Source: an uncultured Clostridia bacterium | Lineage (GTDB): Bacteria; Bacillota; Clostridia; Oscillospirales; JAAYOS01 | Length of the DNA: 64,000 nt | Assembly: GCA_947593925.1 (NCBI GenBank) | Contig: CANQDU010000004.1 | Coordinates: 113,834-177,833, forward strand | Reading direction: 5' to 3' | In this document: positions 38,382-49,400 of the stretch, in pieces | Layout: each line of letters opens with the position of its first letter | Numbering within the stretch: position 1 is the first letter of the stretch | Notes under the pieces: generated by a model | What the model was told of the DNA's origin: nothing | Database searches by the model: none | What the model saw: only the letters and a program-made list of their open reading frames with translations | Position numbers and translations under genes: made by a program

Positions 38382-39592
38382 TCCTTCTCACCTCTGAATA
38401 TGTGCATGACGTTTGTCACCGCCGCCGCGACGAGGAATATCACCCACGTCAGGTGCCACAAGCCGGTGGCGAAGCTGATGGCGAGGTACAGCAGTACCAC
38501 AATGCTCCAGAACGAGCCGTTTATCGCGCGCCACATCGCGCGTGGATCGCCCTTGCTCGCGATAAGCCCAACTATCGAACTGAGGCACGCGCCCGCCGGG
38601 AAGATGAGCCATGTCATGCCCCACGCCCCGGTCTGAAAACTCATAATGAAATACAGCGCCGTTATTAGGCACCACATCGCCCCGTTAAGCGCGCCGACGC
38701 GCCTCCTGCCGTCGCTTCCGCGCTCTCCCGCAAAATAGGAAATAACGCAGCTGAGGCCTGCGCCCAAAAGGAACATTATCCACGTCACGTGCCACGCGCC
38801 GGTGGCGAAGCTCACAATGAAGTAGAGCGCCGTGATAAGGCACCACATCGCCCCGTTAAGCGAACCCGCGATTTTGCGCCGCCTCTTTGTGCTTATTTCC
38901 GTCCCGCCGTCCCCGGGCCGTGCGTCCGGCGACGGAGAGGCCGTCGGCGCGCCGTATGCGCCGTAGTACGGCGGCTGTGAGTTTGTCGGCGCGCCGTATG
39001 TAGCGGCACCCGGTTCGCCGTGGCGCGGCGGCTCCGCGGCGTCGGTAGACGGTGTGTCCTCGGCACTTTGAGCTTCCTCGGGGACGTCCGACTCCGCCGG
39101 GCTTTGCGGGGTTTCCGGTACGTTCGGTTCTTCTGTGATTTGCAATGTTTTCTGTATGTTCGGTTCTTCGGTGGGCTGAGAGTTCCCCTGCCCAGACGCC
39201 TCCGGCGCGACGGGTTGAGCGCTTTCCCGCTCGGACGGTTCCGACACGGGAGGCTGAGTGCTATCCCGCTCGGACGCCTCTGACGCGGCGGGTCGTGTGA
39301 CTTTCTGCCCGGACGTCTCTGACGCGGGCGGCGTCTGCTCCCGTTCGGGCTCGCCGTACGCGCGCCGCTCGTAGACCGAGCTGCGCTCTATCTCCTCGAA
39401 GAGCTCACCCATGTCCCCGACGCTCGAGCGCACCTCCTCGAACGCGTCGTCCGGGGAGTGGCCCTCAGAAATGAGGTCGTTGTACCTGTCGAGCAGATTC
39501 TGCTCCATCTCGTCACGAAGCTCCAGCGTCTTACCGCTTCTCGGCGCGTCCCGGAACAGCTCCGCGACAAGCGATCTTATTCTGTCCTCCAT
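38378..39592 (-). CDS. HAAS/permease-prefix domain protein with triplicated two-helix membrane repeat
   Basis: 404 residues. The N-terminal HAAS-like helical domain (1-75) has the typical LRDEMEQNLLDRYNDLISEGHSPDDAF-type sequence. A disordered linker follows (about 76-240), built from degenerate PSERES-type and TEEPN-type repeats. Three copies of a 43-residue two-helix unit then lie at 245-287, 302-344 and 356-399, each with the NGAMWCLITALYF and TGAWHVTWIMF theme. Copies 1 and 2 are also nearly identical in DNA, so one duplication is recent. Its ATG 39592 follows the PadR gene by 35 bases. Probably a membrane partner of PadR and DUF4097. Confidence 0.8.
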   Translation of the reverse strand: MEDRIRSLVAELFRDAPRSGKTLELRDEMEQNLLDRYNDLISEGHSPDDAFEEVRSSVGDMGELFEEIERSSVYERRAYGEPEREQTPPASETSGQKVTRPAASEASERDSTQPPVSEPSERESAQPVAPEASGQGNSQPTEEPNIQKTLQITEEPNVPETPQSPAESDVPEEAQSAEDTPSTDAAEPPRHGEPGAATYGAPTNSQPPYYGAYGAPTASPSPDARPGDGGTEISTKRRRKIAGSLNGAMWCLITALYFIVSFATGAWHVTWIMFLLGAGLSCVISYFAGERGSDGRRRVGALNGAMWCLITALYFIMSFQTGAWGMTWLIFPAGACLSSIVGLIASKGDPRAMWRAINGSFWSIVVLLYLAISFATGLWHLTWVIFLVAAAVTNVMHIFRGEKE

Positions 39593-39627
39593 TTCTCTGT
39601 GTTCCTTTCTAAATATTGACGGTCCGC

Positions 39628-39969
39628 TTATTCATCCTTCGATTTCGGCTGGATTATGCTGTCGATGAGCGCTTTTGCGTTCTCCCACTCGCGGACGCTC
39701 GCGATGTACGCCTTGCGGCCCGGTGCGGTTATGGTGTAATACCTCCGCCGCGCGCCGGACCCCTCGTCGCCCCAGTAGGACGAGATGTAGCCCTGCTGCT
39801 CGAGCCGTCGGAACGCCGTGTAGAGCGTCGCCTCCTTCAGCTCGAAGCGGTCGCCCGTCCTCATGCGTATGCTCTTGTTGATATCGTAGCCGTAGCTGTC
39901 CCCCTCCAGAAGATGCGCGAGTATCATCATATCTGTAGTACCGCGTATCAGGTCGGACGCTATTGACAT
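39628..39969 (-). CDS. PadR family transcriptional regulator
   Basis: 113 residues, the small PadR-s2 size. The winged helix runs from TTDMMILAHLLEGDSYGYDIN through KEATLYTAFRRLEQQGYISSYW (recognition helix and wing) to RRRYYTITAPGRKAY. Dimerisation is by the C-terminal helix. It heads the operon with the HAAS and DUF4097 genes and very likely controls it from the dyad over its own promoter (40037-40057). Confidence 0.93.
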   Translation of the reverse strand: MSIASDLIRGTTDMMILAHLLEGDSYGYDINKSIRMRTGDRFELKEATLYTAFRRLEQQGYISSYWGDEGSGARRRYYTITAPGRKAYIASVREWENAKALIDSIIQPKSKDE

Positions 39970-40023
39970 CCCGATCGCCTCCTCGGCGGCACTCTCCGGA
40001 AAGCGCCGTCCTGTATTGAGTGT

Positions 40024-40057
40024 ATCTTATCACGATATACCTCACCTGTCAAGGTAT
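40024..40057 (-). promoter_or_regulatory. Promoter and operator of the PadR operon
   Basis: Minus strand TTGACA (40052-40047), a 17-base spacer and TAAGAT (40029-40024). The inverted repeat ATACCT / AGGTAT (arms 40052-40057 and 40037-40042, nine-base centre) covers the -35 box, a usual place for a PadR autorepression site. Confidence 0.7.
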
Positions 40058-40064
40058 CTCAGCA

Positions 40065-40163
40065 AAAAAATCTGTGGCACGGAAGATCCGTGCCGCAGAA
40101 AACGGCGCTCTCACCCGCCGGTAAACGCGGGCAAAAAAGGTGGCGGCTCAAAGAGCCGCCAAA
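40065..40163 (-). terminator. Tandem terminator-like hairpins read leftward
   Basis: Read on the minus strand: GGCGGCTC TTT GAGCCGCC then ACCTTTTTT (40136-40160), a weaker CCCGC/GCGGG stem, then CTGCGGCACGGA TCT TCCGTGCCACAG followed by seven T (40065-40098). Two terminators within 100 bases with no gene between them and the typA terminator 270 bases upstream may mean that a short leftward RNA is made here. Alternatively they insulate the PadR promoter. Confidence 0.6.
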
Positions 40164-40189
40164 GTTTAAAAATAAAAAGGAGGGAAACT

Positions 40190-40240
40190 ATGAAAACGCT
40201 ATACTGCCTGCTGTCATATATAGTAAATCGAAGATATTAA
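40190..40240 (+). CDS. Possible 16-residue micropeptide with a strong ribosome site
   Basis: AAAAAGGAGGGAAACT precedes an ATG that opens a 16-codon frame (MKTLYCLLSYIVNRRY) ending in TAA, in an AT-rich noncoding gap. The ribosome site is among the best in the window, yet no larger gene starts here. I see no good promoter. It may be a leader or small membrane peptide, or a chance match. The remaining part of the gap (40241-40430) shows nothing recognisable. Confidence 0.35.
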   Translation: MKTLYCLLSYIVNRRY

Positions 40241-40420
40241 AAAAGTTAGAGAAAATTTGTTAAAAAACTTTTAAATGTGCAAAAGTGCTTCGGAAAAACG
40301 CACAAAAATTATTTGTAAATCATTGCCTTTTTGCCAAAAGCAACAAATTGGCTGAATTTTCGGTAATATCAGCTATTCTGCCGAAACGCGCCGCAAACAA
40401 TAGCTTTGCAAACCCCGGTC

Positions 40421-40455
40421 CGAAAACATTCGAGGTTCGGAGCGTCCGAACCTCG
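40421..40455 (-). terminator. Terminator of typA
   Basis: CGAGGTTCGGA / TCCGAACCTCG (40431-40455) with a three-base loop, then AATGTTTTCG read leftward, 40 bases after the typA stop. The T-tract is moderate. Confidence 0.65.
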
Positions 40456-40493
40456 ATCCTGCGGCGTGTCCCGGCGCGGCTCGCCGTGTATAC

Positions 40494-42323
<1,830 letters not shown>

Positions 42324-42357
42324 GTGCTATACTCCCTCTCAATAACATACGTTTTGT

Positions 42358-42386
42358 ATTATAGCGCGAAGTCACCCGCTTTTCAA
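42358..42386 (-). promoter_or_regulatory. Promoter of typA
   Basis: TTGAAA (42386-42381), a 17-base spacer and TATAAT (42363-42358) on the minus strand. Confidence 0.85.
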
Positions 42387-42474
42387 CGATGAAATGTGAC
42401 AAAATCACGCCGTCGGGAATGGGGTATCCTATAACATTTCGCAGTATTGTTACGGCTTTTCCCACACCCCTCCA

Positions 42475-42705
42475 GCGGGGAAGCCCCACAGGCATTCGCG
42501 GGGCGAGACCCCGCGTCCCATCAGTGGGCGGAGCCCGCGACCTCTTTACTTATACGAAGTAAAACTTCGAGGTTTTATGCGGAACCTGGCGGTTACGATA
42601 CCATTGCGGGGCTGTGCCGCCCCGCACCCCTGCATTACTTTTTGCTCGCGCAAAAAGTAATCAAAAAGCGCGTTTAAGGGAGAGGGCTTTGCCCTCTCCC
42701 TTAAA
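42475..42705. repeat. Cluster of intergenic hairpins (different type from the mosaic repeat)
   Basis: Noncoding gap between typA and glnN. Hairpins: CGCGGGG/CCCCGCG (42497-42515), TGCGGGGC/GCCCCGCA (42605-42626), ATTACTTTTTGC/GCAAAAAGTAAT (42634-42661) and TTTAAGGGAGAGGGC/GCCCTCTCCCTTAAA (42673-42705). The linkers do not match the modules of the other repeats. A frame of 128 codons crosses it on the minus strand but has no family-like features. From 42706 to the glnN terminator nothing is recognised. Confidence 0.55.
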
Positions 42706-42861
42706 AATTCCTCTCCCAATACAGACACAACACCATTACTGCCAGAACAGGACGACACTATGTTTCCGACAAAGATATTATCCGACCGGGTGAGTTTCTG
42801 GGGGTGTCTATCCGATTTCCCCACTGTATTCGACAACATCGAACTGTTTCTGTGAGGCGTA

Positions 42862-42898
42862 TGCAAAAAACGCGGGGCAGTCGCCCCGCTTTTTTGCA
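42862..42898. terminator. Terminator of glnN
   Basis: GCAAAAAACGCGGGGC / GCCCCGCTTTTTTGC around AGTC, nine bases after the glnN stop. It has A and T tracts on both sides, so it works in either direction. Confidence 0.85.
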
Positions 42899-42906
42899 TA
42901 TAGTTT

Positions 42907-44982
42907 TCAGACTCCGAACAGGAGGTCTCCATATGTTGGCATCGGCCAGTATTTTTCTCCCACTAACGTTTCGAGCTCGTCCACGTCCGCGCGGAGGCTC
43001 TCCATCGCGTCAAACACCGTGTCGCGGCAGTATTTCGCGCGGGACGCCGCCTCCGCGTGGTTCTTGACCTCGCGGAGCGAGGTCGAGAGGCGGTCGGTTC
43101 TGTCGCAGATGCTGTCGCAGAGCGCGCTCAGCTTCGTGACGAGGCGCGTCTCGAACTCGAGGCTCGCGGCGGCGGAGAGGCGCTGCTTTGCAAGCGCCGT
43201 CTCGCTGAGGTCCTTCATGTAGGCGAGCGCGGCGGGAAGTATTTCGCGGTTCGTCATCTCTATCATCGTCTGCGCCTCTATCGAGACGACCTTGCAGTAG
43301 TTCTCAAGCATTATCTCGGTGCGGCTCACTATCTCCGCACGGCTGAATACGTGGTGGCGCTCAAACAAATCAATGTTCTTCTCGTCGGAGAAGTGCGGCA
43401 GAGCCTCCGCCGAGGAGCGGAAGTTCACAAGGCCGCGCTTCGCGGCCTCCGCGACCCACTCGGCGGCGTAGTTGTCGCCGTTGAAGATTATCCTTCCGTT
43501 GTCGTGAAGTATGCCGCGCACGACCTCGGTGACGCAGTCGCCGCGCTCGAGGCGGTCGGCTATGTACGCGAGCGCGTCGGCGGTGATGGTGTTGAGGACT
43601 ATGTTCGAGTCGGAGATCGAGTTCGGCGCGCCGACCATGCGGAACTCGAACTTGTTGCCGGTGAACGCGAAGGGGGAGGTGCGGTTGCGGTCGGTGGTGT
43701 CGCGGTAGATGTTCGGCAGCGCCTCGACCGACGTGTCGAGCACACCGACGCTGTCCGCGACGTAGTCCTTGCCCTGCGCTATCGCCTCAAGGACGGCCTC
43801 AATCTCGGTGCCGACGAACATCGACACTATCGCGGGCGGCGCCTCGTTGCCGCCGAGGCGGTGATCGTTACCCGCGCCGGAGGCGCTTATCCTTATTAGA
43901 TCCTGATGCTCGTCCACCGCCTTTATCACGGCGGCGAGGAAGACGAGGAACACGTCGTTTTCCGCCGGATTGTCGCCCGGGTCGAGGAGGTTCATGCCCA
44001 AGTCGGTAGCTATCGACCAGTTGTTGTGCTTGCCCGAGCCGTTGACGCCGGCAAACGGCTTCTCGTGCAGCAGGCAGACGAGTCCGTGGCGCGGCGCGAC
44101 CTTCTGCATCATCTCCATGACGAGCTGGTTGTGGTCGCAGGCGGCGTTGACCTTCTCGAACACCGGCGCGAGCTCGTGCTGCGCGGGCGCGACCTCGTTG
44201 TGCTCGGTCTTGGCGTAGACGCCGAGCTTCCACAGCTCCTCGTCGAGCTCCTTCATGTACTCGAGGACTCTCGGCTTGATGCTGCCGAAGAAGTGGTCGT
44301 CGAGCTCCTGTCCCTTGGGCGGACGCGCGCCGAAGAGCGTGCGCCCGGTGTATATTAGGTCGCGGCGGCGGTCGTAGAGCTCCTTCGGGATGAGGAAATA
44401 CTCCTGCTCCGGCCCAACCGTCGGGGTGACGTGCCGCGCCTCAACGCCGAGGCACTTCAGCACGCGGAGCGCCTGAGCGTTTATCGCCTCCATCGAGCGG
44501 AGGAGCGGGGTCTTCTTGTCGAGCGCCTCGCCGGAGTAGGCGTAGAACGCGGTGGGTATGCAGAGCGTGTTCTCCTTGATGAAGGCGCAGGAGGTCGGAT
44601 CCCAGCCGGTGTAGCCGCGCGCCTCGAATGTAGCGCGGAGGCCGCCGGAGGGGAAGCTCGATGCGTCCGGCTCGCCCTTGATAAGCTCCTTGCCCGAGAA
44701 CTCCATTATGGCTCTGCCCTGCCCCGCCGGGCTCACGAAGCTGTCGTGCTTCTCGGCGGTGATGCCGGTCATCGGCTGGAACCAGTGTGTGAAGTGCGTC
44801 GCGCCCTTCTCGACCGCCCAGTCCTTCATGGCGTTCGCGACGACGTTTGCCACCGAGCTGTCAAGACTCTCGCCGGTCTCCATCGTCCGCATGACGGCAC
44901 GGTATACGTCCTTGGGAAGACGCTCGTGCATCGTGCGCTCGTCAAAGACCATGCTCCCGAAAAGTTCCGGTATTCCGGCCAT
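42907..44982 (-). CDS. glnN: Glutamine synthetase type III
   Basis: 691 residues, the large dodecameric GSIII form rather than the ~450-residue GSI. ATP-dependent amidation of glutamate. The GSIII signature [10 protein letters not shown] (about residue 338), metal-site VGPEQEYFL and [14 protein letters not shown], and the active-site FRMVGAPNS are present. ATG 44982 has GGAGG upstream. The message has a leader of about 130 bases from the promoter at 45120-45149, with a weak hairpin and T-run (45008-45038) before the ribosome site that might be an attenuator. Main ammonium-assimilation enzyme seen in this window. Confidence 0.95.
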   Translation of the reverse strand: MAGIPELFGSMVFDERTMHERLPKDVYRAVMRTMETGESLDSSVANVVANAMKDWAVEKGATHFTHWFQPMTGITAEKHDSFVSPAGQGRAIMEFSGKELIKGEPDASSFPSGGLRATFEARGYTGWDPTSCAFIKENTLCIPTAFYAYSGEALDKKTPLLRSMEAINAQALRVLKCLGVEARHVTPTVGPEQEYFLIPKELYDRRRDLIYTGRTLFGARPPKGQELDDHFFGSIKPRVLEYMKELDEELWKLGVYAKTEHNEVAPAQHELAPVFEKVNAACDHNQLVMEMMQKVAPRHGLVCLLHEKPFAGVNGSGKHNNWSIATDLGMNLLDPGDNPAENDVFLVFLAAVIKAVDEHQDLIRISASGAGNDHRLGGNEAPPAIVSMFVGTEIEAVLEAIAQGKDYVADSVGVLDTSVEALPNIYRDTTDRNRTSPFAFTGNKFEFRMVGAPNSISDSNIVLNTITADALAYIADRLERGDCVTEVVRGILHDNGRIIFNGDNYAAEWVAEAAKRGLVNFRSSAEALPHFSDEKNIDLFERHHVFSRAEIVSRTEIMLENYCKVVSIEAQTMIEMTNREILPAALAYMKDLSETALAKQRLSAAASLEFETRLVTKLSALCDSICDRTDRLSTSLREVKNHAEAASRAKYCRDTVFDAMESLRADVDELETLVGEKYWPMPTYGDLLFGV

Positions 44983-45007
44983 AATCCATACCTCCGCAAA
45001 ACATTAT

Positions 45008-45038
45008 AAAAAACGGACGCCGGGTAGAATATACCGGC
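45008..45038 (-). promoter_or_regulatory. Possible attenuator hairpin in the glnN leader
   Basis: GCCGG/CCGGC plus two A-U pairs (45019-45038) followed, read leftward, by GTCCGTTTTTT. Upstream in the leader are GGCGGAG AACTG CTCCGCC and GTGCC GCG GGCAC hairpins. The loops are not six-base A..G loops, so an ANTAR-type antiterminator target is not supported. The stem is short and the distance to the T-run is five bases. Confidence 0.3.
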
Positions 45039-45119
45039 CCCCTTGATACCTGTTTTGACGAGCCGCGCCGCCGGCGGAGCAGTTCTCCGCCCGTGCCCGC
45101 GGCACCAAACTCAATTAAA

Positions 45120-45149
45120 AGTATACGCTTGTACGGCCTCCGTTGTCAA
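45120..45149 (-). promoter_or_regulatory. Promoter of glnN
   Basis: TTGACA (45149-45144), an 18-base spacer and TATACT (45125-45120). Divergent from the carA promoter 95 bases away. Confidence 0.75.
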
Positions 45150-45243
45150 TCGTTGAAAGCGCCCAAAAAATGACCTGTAAACCGCATATATTTTATCTCT
45201 TTGCGAGGAATTGCGAAAATCGGTCTCAAAATCCGAAAATCGG

Positions 45244-45273
45244 TTGACAGCGGCGGAGGGCTTCTGCTACAAT
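45244..45273 (+). promoter_or_regulatory. Promoter of the carA operon
   Basis: TTGACA (45244-45249), an 18-base spacer and TACAAT (45268-45273), 55 bases before carA. No PyrR-type leader or arginine-repressor box is evident in the short leader. Confidence 0.75.
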
Positions 45274-45327
45274 ATACACTTGGAAAAACAAGAGGCACAG
45301 ACGTTAGAGGAAAGTGTAGGTGAAGTG

Positions 45328-46404
45328 ATGAGAAAGGCGTATCTGCTGCTCGAGAACGGCAGAGTGTTCGAGGGGAAGCTGTTCGGCGCCGAGCACGAGG
45401 TCACGGGAGAGGTGGTCTTTTCCACGTCGATGACCGGGTATCTCGAGAGCCTGACAGACCCCAGCTACTACGGGCAGATGCTCGTGCAGACCTTCCCGCT
45501 CATCGGAAATTACGGAGTCATCCCGTCCGACTTTGAGAGCGAAAAGATCCACATGAAAGCGTATATTGTGAGAGAGTGGTGTCAAGAGCCTTCCAACTTC
45601 AGGTGCGAAGGTGTTCTTGACGCTTTTTTGAAAGCAAACGACATTCCCGGCCTCTGCGGCATAGACACCCGCGCGCTGACAAAGCTTCTGCGCGAGGCGG
45701 GCACGATGAACGGGCGGATAGTCATTTCGGACGAGCCGCCCGCGCCCGACCCGTCGCTTGCTGACTACCGCTTCACCGACGCGGTGAAGAACACGAGCTG
45801 CACCGAGGTGGAAGTCCTCGAGCCGGAGGGAAAGCCGGTCTGCAACGTCGCGCTCATCGACTACGGCGCGAAGAAGAGCATTGCCGACACGCTCGTGAAG
45901 CGCGGCTGCCGCGTGACCGTCTACCCGCAGGACACTAAGGCGGAGACGATACTTGCGTCCTTCCCGGACGGCGTGATGCTCTCCAACGGCCCCGGCGACC
46001 CGCAGGACAATACGGCCTGCATCGCCGAGATACGCAGGCTGTTCGGCAGAGTTCCGATGTTCGGGATATGCCTCGGCCACCAGATGATGGCGCTCGCGGC
46101 GGGCGGCAGGACGGTCAAGCTCAAGTTCGGCCACCGCGGCGCAAACCAGCCGGTCAAGGACGTCGTCACCGGCCGTGTCTACATCACGAGCCAGAACCAC
46201 AGCTACGCCGTGGACATCGACAGTCTGAAGGGCGCGGGAGCCGTCGTGCGCTACATCAACGTCAACGACGGCACCTGCGAGGGCGTGGACTACGCCGACT
46301 CGAACGCGTTCTCGATGCAGTACCACCCCGAGGCGCACGGCGGCCCGCAGGACTGCCTCGAGGCGTTCGACAGGTTTATCGAGATGATGAAGGAGGCAGA
46401 CTGA
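45328..46404 (+). CDS. carA: Carbamoyl-phosphate synthase, small subunit
   Basis: Glutamine amidotransferase subunit, 358 residues. The N-terminal CPSase_sm domain (FEGKLFGAEHEVTGEVVFSTSMTGY) is followed by a class I glutaminase with the nucleophile Cys in GICLGHQ, NGPGDPQ, and the His/Glu pair in YHPEAHGGP. ATG 45328 has TAGGTGAAGTG directly upstream. The stop shares two bases with the carB start. Supplies ammonia to CarB for carbamoyl phosphate used in pyrimidine and arginine synthesis. Confidence 0.96.
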   Translation: MRKAYLLLENGRVFEGKLFGAEHEVTGEVVFSTSMTGYLESLTDPSYYGQMLVQTFPLIGNYGVIPSDFESEKIHMKAYIVREWCQEPSNFRCEGVLDAFLKANDIPGLCGIDTRALTKLLREAGTMNGRIVISDEPPAPDPSLADYRFTDAVKNTSCTEVEVLEPEGKPVCNVALIDYGAKKSIADTLVKRGCRVTVYPQDTKAETILASFPDGVMLSNGPGDPQDNTACIAEIRRLFGRVPMFGICLGHQMMALAAGGRTVKLKFGHRGANQPVKDVVTGRVYITSQNHSYAVDIDSLKGAGAVVRYINVNDGTCEGVDYADSNAFSMQYHPEAHGGPQDCLEAFDRFIEMMKEAD

Positions 46405-49400
46405 TGCCGCTCAAGGAAGGAATACGCAAGGTCATGGTCATCGGCTCCGGCCCTATCGTCATAGGACAGGCGGCGGAGTTTGACTACGCCGGCACGCAGG
46501 CGTGCCGCGCCCTCAAGGAGGACGGGCTCGAGGTCGTCCTTGTCAACTCGAACCCCGCGACGATAATGACCGATTCGGCGATAGCCGACCACATATACAT
46601 CGAACCGCTGACGCTCCGCACCGTCACCCGCATAATCGAGAAGGAGCGGCCGGACAGCCTCCTCTCCACCCTCGGCGGACAGACCGGCCTCACGCTCTCG
46701 ATGCAGCTCGCGAAGAGCGGCGTGCTCGAGCGGTACGGCGTCCGTCTCCTCGGCGCGAGCCCGGAGACGATAGACCGCGCGGAGGACCGCGAGCTCTTCA
46801 AGGAGACGATGCAGAAGATAGGCCAGCCCGTCATACCGTCGGTGACTGTAAACGACGTCGAGAGCGCAATAGCGTTTGCGGGCGAGATAGGCTATCCGCT
46901 CGTTATCCGCCCCGCGTTCACCCTCGGCGGCACCGGCGGCGGCATAGTCTCGGACGAGCGCGAGCTCCGCGAGATATGTTCGAACGGCCTCTCGCTCTCC
47001 CCCATCCATCAGGTGCTCGTGGAGCGCTGTATCTCCGGCTGGAAGGAGATAGAGTTCGAGGTCATACGCGACAGCCGCGGAAACGTCATCACCGTCTGCT
47101 CGATGGAAAACCTCGACCCGGTGGGTATCCACACCGGCGACAGCATCGTCGTCGCGCCCGCCGTCACGCTTGCCGACCGCGAGTATCAGATGCTCCGCAC
47201 GGCGGCGCTCCGGATAATCGACGAGCTCGGCGTCGAGGGCGGCTGCAACTGTCAGTTCGCGCTGAACCCCACGAGCTTCGAGTACGCCGTCATAGAGGTC
47301 AACCCGCGCGTCAGCCGTTCCTCGGCGCTCGCGAGCAAGGCGACCGGCTACCCGATAGCCAAGGTCGCGACAAAGATAGCCATCGGCTACACCCTCGACG
47401 AGATACCGAACGCCGTCACCGGCACGACGATGGCGTGCTTCGAGCCGTCGGTGGACTACATCGTCGTCAAGCTGCCGAAGTGGCCGTTTGACAAGTTCGT
47501 GTACGCAAAGCGCACCCTCGGTACGCAGATGAAGGCGACGGGCGAGGTCATGAGCATCGGCACCTCCTTCGAGCAGGCGATAATGAAGGCGGTGCGCGGC
47601 GCGGAGATAAGCCATCCCGACCTCCGCGACAAGGCGTGCGAGGCGGCGTCGGACGACGAGCTCCGCGAGCGTCTCCGCGCGTCGGACGATATGCGCATCT
47701 TTGCCGTCTACGAGGCTCTGCGGCGCGGCTTCTCCTACGACGAGATATTTGAGATAACGAAGATAGACCGGTGGTTCCTCGGCAAGCTCCGCAACCTCAC
47801 GCTCTGCGAAAAGGAACTGTGCGAGTGCGGCGAGATGTCGGACGAGCTGTATCTGCGCGCAAAGAAGCTCGGATTTACCGACAGCTCGATACTCCGCATA
47901 AGCGGAAAGCGTCCCGCGCACCCGCGCCTGCCGGTCTACAAGATGGTCGATACCTGCGCGGCGGAGTTCGCGGCGCAGACGCCCTACTTCTACTCCACCT
48001 TCGACGAGGAGAACGAGGCGGAGGACTTCATCGCGCGGAACCCGTCCGAAAAGAAGACGGTCGTCGTCTTCGGCTCCGGCCCGATACGCATAGGACAGGG
48101 CATAGAGTTCGACTACGCCTCGGTCCACTGCGTCTGGGCGCTCAAGCGCGCGGGCTACGACGTCGCGATAGTCAACAATAACCCCGAGACCGTCTCCACC
48201 GATTTCGACACCGCCGACCGCCTCTACTTCGAGCCGCTGACGGCGGAGGACGTCGCGGGCATACTCGCGGTCGAGAAGCCGTTCGGCGTCGTCGTGGCGT
48301 TCGGCGGCCAGACCGCGATAAAACTCACGCACTACCTCGACGAGCAGGGCTACAATATCCTCGGCACCTCCGCCGACGGCATTGACGCGGCGGAGGACCG
48401 CGAGCGCTTCGACGAGCTTCTCGAAAAGCTCCGCATCAAGCGTCCGAACGGCTTCACCGTCATGACCTGCGAGGAAGCGCTCGAGGCGGCGGAGAAGGTC
48501 GGCTACCCCGTCCTGCTCCGTCCGAGCTACGTCCTCGGCGGTCAGAACATGATCATCGCCTTCGGCGAGGACGACGTCCGCGAATACATGGGCATAATCC
48601 TCGCACAGAACATCGAGAATCCCGTCCTCATCGACAAGTACCTCTCCGGCACCGAGCTGGAGGTGGACGCGATATGCGACGGCGATGACATTCTTATTCC
48701 CGGCATAATGGAACACATCGAGCGCGCCGGCGTCCACTCGGGCGACAGCATAGCGGTCTACCCCGCCTGGAACATCGACGACGAGATGACCGACCGCATC
48801 TGCCGCTGCACACGTGAGCTTGCCGTCGGCCTCGGGGCGCTGGGACTCGTCAACATCCAGTACCTCATATACGAGGGCGAGCTGTACGTCATCGAGGTGA
48901 ACCCGCGCTCGTCGCGCACGATACCCTACATCTCCAAGGTCACCGGCGTCCCGATGGTGGACCTCGCGACCCGCGCGATGCTCGGCGAGAAGCTGCGCGA
49001 CATGGGCTACGGCTCCGGACTGTACAGGACGCCGCCGTACGTCGCCGTCAAGGTGCCGGTGTTCTCGTTCGAGAAGCTCTCGGACGTGGACACACAGCTC
49101 GGCCCGGAGATGAAGTCCACGGGCGAAGTGCTCGGCCTCGCCGCCACGATGGACGAGGCGATATACAAGGGCCTCCGCGCCGCGGGCTACCGCATGGATA
49201 AGCGCGGCGGCGTCTTCATCACCGTGCGGGACGTGGACAAGCCGTTCATCAGCGAGACGGCAAAGCGTTTCCACAACCTCGGCTTTGAGATATACTCCAC
49301 CGAGGGCACGGCGGCGCTTCTGCGGAGCGCCGGTATTCCCGCCATCACCGTCAAGAAGATACACCAGTCCGCGCCGGACGAGATAAACACCCTCAAGCTC

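Noticed and set aside
42546..42932. A 128-codon minus-strand frame between typA and glnN
   Set aside because: It runs across four hairpins and the glnN terminator, has no ribosome site and no recognisable sequence; the region is better explained as noncoding.
45000..45120. ANTAR-type antiterminator target in the glnN leader
   Set aside because: The small hairpins have three- and five-base loops instead of the six-base loops with A1 and G4 expected for ANTAR targets.
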